From: Micrococcales bacterium
GTDB lineage: Bacteria > Actinomycetota > Actinomycetes > Actinomycetales > Cellulomonadaceae
DNA length: 64,000 nt
Reading direction: 5' to 3'
Assembly: GCA_009785115.1 (NCBI GenBank)
Contig: WQWY01000008.1
Coordinates: 1-64,000, forward strand
Made by a program: the position numbers and the translations under genes
Part shown: in pieces, positions 58,731 to 64,000 of the stretch
How positions within the stretch are numbered: position 1 is the stretch's first letter
How the letters are laid out: every line of letters starts with the position of its first letter
Notes under the pieces: model-generated
What the model was told of the DNA's origin: nothing
The model's database searches: none
What the model saw: only the letters and a program-made list of their open reading frames with translations

Positions 58731-61511
58731 TCACTCCTCGGTGCGGCCTCGCGGACCGGCCAACGCTGCCGAGGGCTGCAAGAGCGGCTTCCGCGGCCAC
58801 GGCACCGCGCCGGCGGGGCCATCGGTTGCCACCGTCTCGGCCCGCGGCTGCAAGAGCGGCTGGCGTTGCCACGGCACCGCGTCGGCCGAGCCGTCGGCTG
58901 CTGCTCTCTCAGCCCGTGGCTGCAAGAGCGCCCTGCGTGAGGACGGGACCGCGTCGACGGGGCCTCCAGCAGCCGCCGTCTCGGCCCGCGGCTGCAAGAG
59001 GGCGTGGCGCGGCCACCGGATCGTGTCGGAGGAGCCGTCCGCGGCCCGCGGCTGCAAGAGCGGCTGGCGTTGCCACGGGACCGTATCTGGTCTGGCCGGC
59101 GAGACCGGAGGTTGCCCCGCCCCACCGACCGGACGCCCCAGCTGCCAGTCACGCACCTCGGGCATGTCTTCGAGGTTCTCCACGATGTGGTCGGCATGGC
59201 GTTCCAGCATCTGCTCGCAGTACTGGAACAGCTCGTGGCTGCCGGCGGGTTTGACGGCGGCGTTGTTGATGGCGTCCATGACGAGGTGGTAGCGGTCCAC
59301 CTTGTTGCGCACCACCATGTCGAAGGGCGTGGTCGTCGTGCCCTGCTCGACGAAGCCGCGAGCGCGGAAGCGGTCGGCCTCGGGGCGGCCGTGGACCAGC
59401 TGGTGGATGGCGCCCGGGTACCCGTGGAAGGCGAACACCACGTCCACGTCGTCGGTGAACGTGTCGGTGAAGTGCTTGGCGCTCATGCCGTGCGGGTGGT
59501 CCTTCGGCCGGTACAGCGTCATGAGGTCGACCACGTTGACCACACGCACCTTGAGCTCGGGCAGACGCTGCTTGAGCAGCTCGGCGGCGGCCACCGTCTC
59601 CATGGTGACCACATCACCAGCACAGGCCAGCACGATGTCCGGCTTCTCGGCGCCGAGCCCGTCGGTGCCTGCCCACTCCCAGACGCCGTAGCCGCGCGTG
59701 CAGTGCTCGATGGCCTCGTCCATGCTCAGCCACTGGGGTTGCGGCTGCTTGTCCTGCACGATGAGGTTGATGTAGTCGCGCGAGCGGAAGCAGTGGTCAG
59801 CGACCTCGACCAGGCAGTTGGCGTCCGGTGGCAGGTAGATGCGGCTGACGCCGCCGCGCATGTTGAGCACCACCTGCAGCAGCATCGGTGACTGGTGCGA
59901 GAAGCCGTTGTGGTCGTTGCGCCAGCAGGTCGAGCTCAGCAGGATGTTGGTGCTGGGAACCTTGGCACGCCACTCCAGCTGGCTGCCCTCTTCGAGCCAC
60001 TTGGCCTGCTGCATCGTCATCGATGCGCTGACCATGGCGAACGCCTCGTAGGTGGCGAACAGGCCGTGCCGGCCGGTCAAGGTATAGCCGTCGAGCCAGC
60101 CGTGGCAGCTGTGCTCGCTCAGCACCTCCATGACCCGCCCGTCTGGGCCCAGCGCCACGTCGATCACATCCGTCCGTTCCATGAACGCACGGTCGGACAC
60201 CTCGAAGACGGCTTGCAGCCTGTTCGAGGCGGTCTCGTCCGGGCAGAACAGCCGGAAGGTGCTCGGGTTGCGGCGGTAGATCTCGCGCAGCATCTCGCCC
60301 AGCTGGCGCGTGGACTCGAGCCGCACGGTCGCCCGCGTCTCCGGTGCGACCTCCACGCCGAAGTCGCGGAAGTCGGGCAGGTCCAGGTCTTCGGTGAGCA
60401 GGCCGCCGTTGGCGTAGGGGCTGGCGCTCATCCGCTTGGTGCCCGCCGGGTTGTTCGACCTGACCAGCGCTGTCGGGGTGCCCTCGTGGCTGAACAGCTC
60501 GTCGATGCGGTAGGAGCGCATCCACTCCTCGAGCATCGCCAGGTGAGCCGGGTCTTCCTTGACCCCGGCCAGGGGCACCTGGTGGGCCCGCCACGTGCCC
60601 GCGACCACCTCGCCGTCGACCAGCGTGGGCCCCGTCCAGCCCTTGGGGGTGCGCAGCACGATCATCGGCCAGCGAGGCTGGCCGCCGGTGTACGCGTCTC
60701 CGGCGCGCGCCTGCTCCTGGATCTCCTGGATCTTCGTCCAGCAGTAGGCCAGCTCGGTGGCCATGCGCTCGTGCACCCAGGGCAGGTCGTCGCCCTCGAC
60801 CCAGACAACCTCGTAGCCGTGGCCCTCGAACAGGGCGGTGACCTCTGCCGGGTGCTTGCGGGCCAGCACCGTCGGGCTGGCGATCTTGGCGCCGTTGAGG
60901 TGCAGGATCGGCAGCACAGCCCCGTCGTGGCGCGGGTTGAGGTAGGTGATGCCCTTCCAGCTGCCCTCGAGCGGACCGGTCTCGGCCTCGCCGTCACCGA
61001 CCACCGCGACCACCATGAGGTCGGGGTTGTCGAAGGCCGCACCGAACGCGTGCGACAGGGCGTAGCCGAGCTCGCCGCCCTCGTGGATCGAGCCTGGTGT
61101 GGTGACTGCGGCGTGGCTGGGGATGCCACCCGGTGAGGAGAACTGGCGGAACAGCGAGCGCATCCCGTCCTCGTCCTGCGTGATGCGCGGGTAGACGTCG
61201 GTGTAGTGGCCCTCGAGATAGCTGGCCGCCACCAGGGCCGGGCCGCCGTGACCGGGGCCGGCGACGTAGAGGCAGTCTTGGCCGGTCTCGCGGATCAGCC
61301 GGTTGAGGTGCGCGTAGATGAACCCGAGCCCCGAGCTGGTGCCCCAGTGACCGAGCAGGCGCGGCTTGATGTCGTCCGCGGTCAGGGGGCGCCGCAGCAG
61401 CGGGTTCTCCTGCAGGTAGATCTGGCCGATAGTCAGATAGCTGCAAGCGCGCCACCAGGCGTCGATCTTCGCCATCTCGGTCTTGGTCAGGGCAGGGACG
61501 GAGATTGCCAT
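58731..61511 (-). CDS. xfp: Phosphoketolase with a repetitive C-terminal extension
   Basis: The enzyme splits xylulose 5-phosphate or fructose 6-phosphate to acetyl phosphate using thiamine diphosphate. The 926-residue product shows GHWGTSSGLGFIYAHLNRLI, GPGHGGPALVAASYLEGHY, GDGEAETGPLEGSWKGI and WRNDHNGFSHQSP. The core ends near residue 795 at EDMPEVRDW, where relatives of about 800 residues stop. The extra 130 residues are rich in Pro, Ala and Arg and contain five copies of a PLLQPRAE-type unit. I used the ATG at 61511, which gives the usual N-terminus (VPALTKTEMAKIDAWWRA). It lies between rsgA and hisN but on the opposite strand. Confidence 0.95.
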   Translation of the reverse strand: MAISVPALTKTEMAKIDAWWRACSYLTIGQIYLQENPLLRRPLTADDIKPRLLGHWGTSSGLGFIYAHLNRLIRETGQDCLYVAGPGHGGPALVAASYLEGHYTDVYPRITQDEDGMRSLFRQFSSPGGIPSHAAVTTPGSIHEGGELGYALSHAFGAAFDNPDLMVVAVVGDGEAETGPLEGSWKGITYLNPRHDGAVLPILHLNGAKIASPTVLARKHPAEVTALFEGHGYEVVWVEGDDLPWVHERMATELAYCWTKIQEIQEQARAGDAYTGGQPRWPMIVLRTPKGWTGPTLVDGEVVAGTWRAHQVPLAGVKEDPAHLAMLEEWMRSYRIDELFSHEGTPTALVRSNNPAGTKRMSASPYANGGLLTEDLDLPDFRDFGVEVAPETRATVRLESTRQLGEMLREIYRRNPSTFRLFCPDETASNRLQAVFEVSDRAFMERTDVIDVALGPDGRVMEVLSEHSCHGWLDGYTLTGRHGLFATYEAFAMVSASMTMQQAKWLEEGSQLEWRAKVPSTNILLSSTCWRNDHNGFSHQSPMLLQVVLNMRGGVSRIYLPPDANCLVEVADHCFRSRDYINLIVQDKQPQPQWLSMDEAIEHCTRGYGVWEWAGTDGLGAEKPDIVLACAGDVVTMETVAAAELLKQRLPELKVRVVNVVDLMTLYRPKDHPHGMSAKHFTDTFTDDVDVVFAFHGYPGAIHQLVHGRPEADRFRARGFVEQGTTTTPFDMVVRNKVDRYHLVMDAINNAAVKPAGSHELFQYCEQMLERHADHIVENLEDMPEVRDWQLGRPVGGAGQPPVSPARPDTVPWQRQPLLQPRAADGSSDTIRWPRHALLQPRAETAAAGGPVDAVPSSRRALLQPRAERAAADGSADAVPWQRQPLLQPRAETVATDGPAGAVPWPRKPLLQPSAALAGPRGRTEE
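58767..59078. repeat. 72-bp-period repeats coding for the phosphoketolase tail
   Basis: Five units encode LLQPRA or LLQPSA at residues about 818, 838, 862, 886 and 910, giving periods of 20, 24, 24 and 24 residues. On the plus strand each unit shows GGCTGCAAGAGCG. The nucleotide similarity between units indicates recent tandem duplication within the 3' end of the gene. Confidence 0.85.
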
Positions 61512-61669
61512 GACTTCATGGTTGGGTTTCGCGCCCTCTCTCGCCTGTCGACCCACCCGAATGCCAGCCGTGCTCGATCTGGCGCCCATCGGTCACCCAC
61601 CGTTTGGGACCAGCGGGGGTCTCCCAGGCGCTACCGTGGCCGCCAGGAGCCGGGTGAGGAGAACCAGGG

Positions 61670-62506
61670 ATGGCCACAGCACGCTACGACGACGACCTGC
61701 GTCTGGCGCACGTCGTCGCCGACCAGGTGGACGCGCTGACCATGGAACGGTTCGGCGCTGCCGACCTGCGCGTGGAGTCCAAGCCGGACCTCACCCCGGT
61801 GACCGACGCCGACCGGGCCGCGGAGGCGAAGGTCCGCGAACAGCTCTCTCGGGCCCGTCCGCGCGACGCGGTGCACGGCGAGGAGATGCCCGACACCGAC
61901 GGCGGGGCGCGCCGGTGGGTGGTCGACCCGATCGACGGGACGAAGAACTTCGTCCGTGGCGTGCCGGTGTGGGCCACGCTCCTGGCCTTGATGGACGGTC
62001 CCGAGGTGGTGCTCGGCGTGGTCAGCGCCCCGGCGCTGAACCGGCGCTGGTGGGCCGCCCGGGGGTCGGGCGCGTGGACGGGCCGCTCGTTGTCCCAGGC
62101 CCGTCAGCTGCACGTCTCCCGTGTGAACAGCCTGGCCGCCGCGTCGTTGTCGTACTCCTCGCTGCACGGCTGGGAGGAGCAGGGCCGCCTCGACGGTTTC
62201 TTGGACCTGACCCGTCAGGTGTGGCGCACCCGCGCCTACGGCGACTTCTGGTCTCACGTCCTGGTCGCCGAGGGTGCGGTCGACGTCTCGTGCGAGCCCG
62301 AGCTGGCCCTGCACGACATGGCCGCCCTCGTCCCCATCGTCACCGAGGCCGGCGGCCGCTTCACCAGCGTCGACGGCAAGCCGGGCTGCTCAGGCACCTC
62401 GGGCGTCGCCACCAACGGCCTGCTGCACGAGGAGGTCCTGGCCGCGCTGGCCACCCCCGGCGCCCGCAAGACGTCCAGGCCAGCCGGTCCGGGGCCTGGT
62501 CGATGA
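61670..62506 (+). CDS. hisN: Inositol-monophosphatase-family histidinol-phosphatase
   Basis: The 278-residue protein has the Mg2+-dependent phosphatase motifs: Glu in HGEEMPD, RRWVVDPIDGTKNFVRGVPV (Asp-Pro-Ile-Asp-Gly-Thr) and ALHDMAALVPIVTEAGGRFT. The pattern is closest to HisN, which makes histidinol in actinobacterial histidine synthesis. A closely related inositol phosphatase cannot be excluded. GGTGAGGAG precedes the ATG at 61670. Its N-terminus is divergent from that of the phosphoketolase gene, with 158 bases between them. Confidence 0.88.
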   Translation: MATARYDDDLRLAHVVADQVDALTMERFGAADLRVESKPDLTPVTDADRAAEAKVREQLSRARPRDAVHGEEMPDTDGGARRWVVDPIDGTKNFVRGVPVWATLLALMDGPEVVLGVVSAPALNRRWWAARGSGAWTGRSLSQARQLHVSRVNSLAAASLSYSSLHGWEEQGRLDGFLDLTRQVWRTRAYGDFWSHVLVAEGAVDVSCEPELALHDMAALVPIVTEAGGRFTSVDGKPGCSGTSGVATNGLLHEEVLAALATPGARKTSRPAGPGPGR

Positions 62507-62545
62507 CAGACCCCGCTCCAGCGCTCCGCGGTCGATGGTGATCCC

Positions 62546-62633
62546 GACCTGCCGGTGAGACGCTTCGGCGCCCGGCGGACGAGTGTCACCGCCTCGTCGA
62601 CGTGCGAGCACGTCACAGGCCGACCGGCAGGTC
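62546..62633. terminator. Long-range inverted repeat between convergent genes
   Basis: GACCTGCCGGT (62546-62556) and ACCGGCAGGTC (62623-62633) are perfect inverted copies separated by 66 bases, between the 3' ends of hisN and the convergent methyltransferase gene. It could be a large bidirectional terminator structure. The long loop makes this uncertain. Confidence 0.35.
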
Positions 62634-64000
62634 AGGCGAAGGTGAGGAAGCCGTCCGTCAGGAGGTGGCGGGCTGTGGGGAGCACCTCGGCAGCTGTGTC
62701 GGCCGCCGAGCGGTCCAGGAGAGCGGCCAGGGCGGCGATGATCTGGGCGGCGGTCAGCTCGCCGTCGCAGGCACCGACGAAGCCCGCCACCGCCTGGCTG
62801 ACCCGCACCGTGCGGCGGAACCCGCCACCCTGACGCAGCAGCACGACGCGCGGGTCGGGCTCCCCCGGCATCAGGTGGCGTTCCTCGGTGACGTCGGGGG
62901 CGACGACGAGACGGCTCGCCGCGAGTGCCGCGTCGCCCAGGCCGGTCAGCGTCTCGTGCGTGCGCAGCGCGGCGGCGACGGTCGGGCCGAGGGGGCCGTC
63001 CAGCGGGGTGGTGATCTCTTCCAGACGGCGCAGCGTCGGGGTGCCCGACGCTGGCCGACGCAGGGTGATGAGGCCCAGCCCGACCGCCTCGACGTCCCGG
63101 GCGGCGAGATCGGCCAGCCAGGCCCGGTAGGTCGCCTCCCAGCCGTCGGGGTCTCGGTCGCGGGTGGTGCCGCCGTCGCGCAGCCACATCTCGGCGTACT
63201 GGGCGGGGTCGACCAGGTCACGCTGCACCACCCAGCCGTCCAGCCCGGAACGGTCCAGCCACTCACCGACCCGCTCGTCCCAGCGCTGACCGGCGGGCAC
63301 CTCCCAGTTGCCCAGCAGCTGGGCCACCCCGCCCGGGGCGAGCACGTCACCGACGCCGAGCACCAGGTCACGCACCAGCGCGTCACCGGTGCGCCCGCCG
63401 TCGCGATACTCGTAGACCGGCACCCCAGGGGCTCTCGGGGTGATGACGAACGGCGGGTTGGACACCACCAGGTCGAACCGCGCACCTGAGACCGGGCCCA
63501 GCAACGAGCCTTCCCGGAAGGTCACGGCCGTGCCGTTCAGCGCGGCGTTGAACGCGGCGAACCGCAGCGCCCGCGCGGAGACGTCGGTCGCGGTGACGAC
63601 CCCACCCTGGCGGGCGGCGTGCACCGCCTGGACCCCGCACCCCGTGCCGAGGTCCAGCACTCTCGTGGCGCACCCAGGCTCGGGGGGTGAGCGGAAGGTC
63701 GGTACGTCACCGGGCAGCCGTCCGACCGGGACCGTGGCGCGCAGCAGCGACAGCGACGCCTCACCGACGCCCAGCACGTGGTCAGCGGGCAGAGGCGCAC
63801 CGGTGACCATCTCGGGCAGGTCGGAGGCGAACCACAGGTCGGTCTGACCGTCGGCGTCCCGCACCGCCTGCGGTTGCAGGTCGACCAGCGCTCGCACCGG
63901 GTCGTCAGCATCAGCACCAGACGTCTCGACCAGGCCCGCCGCCGCAGCCCGATCCACCCCGGTGCCGGGCAGCGCGGCCGCCAGCTCTCGACGCGAGACC
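62632..64000 (-). CDS. SAM-dependent methyltransferase (5' end outside the window)
   Basis: The visible 456 codons have an N-terminal helical part (SRRELAAALPGTGVDRAAAA) and a class I methyltransferase core with VLDLGTGCGVQAVHAARQGG and the catalytic FDLVVSNPPFVITP. A C-terminal region of about 190 residues follows, containing a winged-helix-like part. NPPF is the motif of enzymes that methylate amide or exocyclic amino groups, such as HemK/PrmC and RsmC/RlmG types. The frame is open to the window edge with no start codon that must be used, so the gene probably begins beyond 64000. Confidence 0.85.
   Translation of the reverse strand, partial: VSRRELAAALPGTGVDRAAAAGLVETSGADADDPVRALVDLQPQAVRDADGQTDLWFASDLPEMVTGAPLPADHVLGVGEASLSLLRATVPVGRLPGDVPTFRSPPEPGCATRVLDLGTGCGVQAVHAARQGGVVTATDVSARALRFAAFNAALNGTAVTFREGSLLGPVSGARFDLVVSNPPFVITPRAPGVPVYEYRDGGRTGDALVRDLVLGVGDVLAPGGVAQLLGNWEVPAGQRWDERVGEWLDRSGLDGWVVQRDLVDPAQYAEMWLRDGGTTRDRDPDGWEATYRAWLADLAARDVEAVGLGLITLRRPASGTPTLRRLEEITTPLDGPLGPTVAAALRTHETLTGLGDAALAASRLVVAPDVTEERHLMPGEPDPRVVLLRQGGGFRRTVRVSQAVAGFVGACDGELTAAQIIAALAALLDRSAADTAAEVLPTARHLLTDGFLTFA

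Overview
The window is GC-rich, densely packed DNA from an actinobacterium. Four things point there: a one-gene 2-oxoglutarate decarboxylase (Kgd), a mycothiol-type SigR/RsrA pair with a SigR-type promoter, the 24-residue actinobacterial ribosomal protein bL37, and the order prfB ... ftsE-ftsX-M23 peptidase-smpB ... ssrA. A Micrococcales relative (Cellulomonas-like group) is my inference. No CRISPR array, complete insertion sequence or tRNA gene was seen; one tmRNA gene is present.

Bases 1-2,950 hold a hipB gene with a HipA that lacks its kinase half, a Pro/Gly-rich membrane protein and a RelE/Phd toxin-antitoxin pair. Bases 2,989-16,467 are a complete group 1 [NiFe]-hydrogenase locus: hyaA-hyaB-hyaC-protease, then an orphan large-subunit-like protein, a second HypC, hypF, hypC, hypD and hypE, all leftward. 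A hypA sits in the opposite orientation inside the cluster, and a second hypA with hypB reads divergently. HyaC carries an extra N-terminal domain that looks like part of a P-type ATPase. One of the two HypC copies lacks the usual histidine.

Bases 16,500-22,500 carry a cell-surface protein, a VOC protein, a glutathione peroxidase, a PIN-domain toxin-antitoxin pair, a recombinase remnant, a DUF1992 (DnaJC28-like) gene and the tmRNA gene. A perfect CIRCE (HrcA operator) lies upstream of the DUF1992 gene, and a 44-bp sequence is repeated on both sides of this stretch. Bases 22,600-25,300 are a TetR-regulated ABC exporter. Bases 25,300-28,860 are smpB, an M23 peptidase and ftsXE. About 9 kb then separates ftsE from prfB, which are usually neighbours. 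That stretch contains a secreted RHS/YD-repeat polymorphic toxin with a candidate immunity gene, MazEF and Phd/YoeB pairs, an LppX-like protein and two short tandem-repeat arrays.

From prfB (37,900) rightwards the content is mostly housekeeping: M15 peptidase, two CNNM/CorC-type proteins, a two-component system, Kgd, PcrA/UvrD helicase, PilT-like ATPase, bL37, RsrA-SigR, DoxX, AroA, RsgA, phosphoketolase with an odd repetitive tail, HisN-type phosphatase and the 3' part of a methyltransferase gene that runs off the window.
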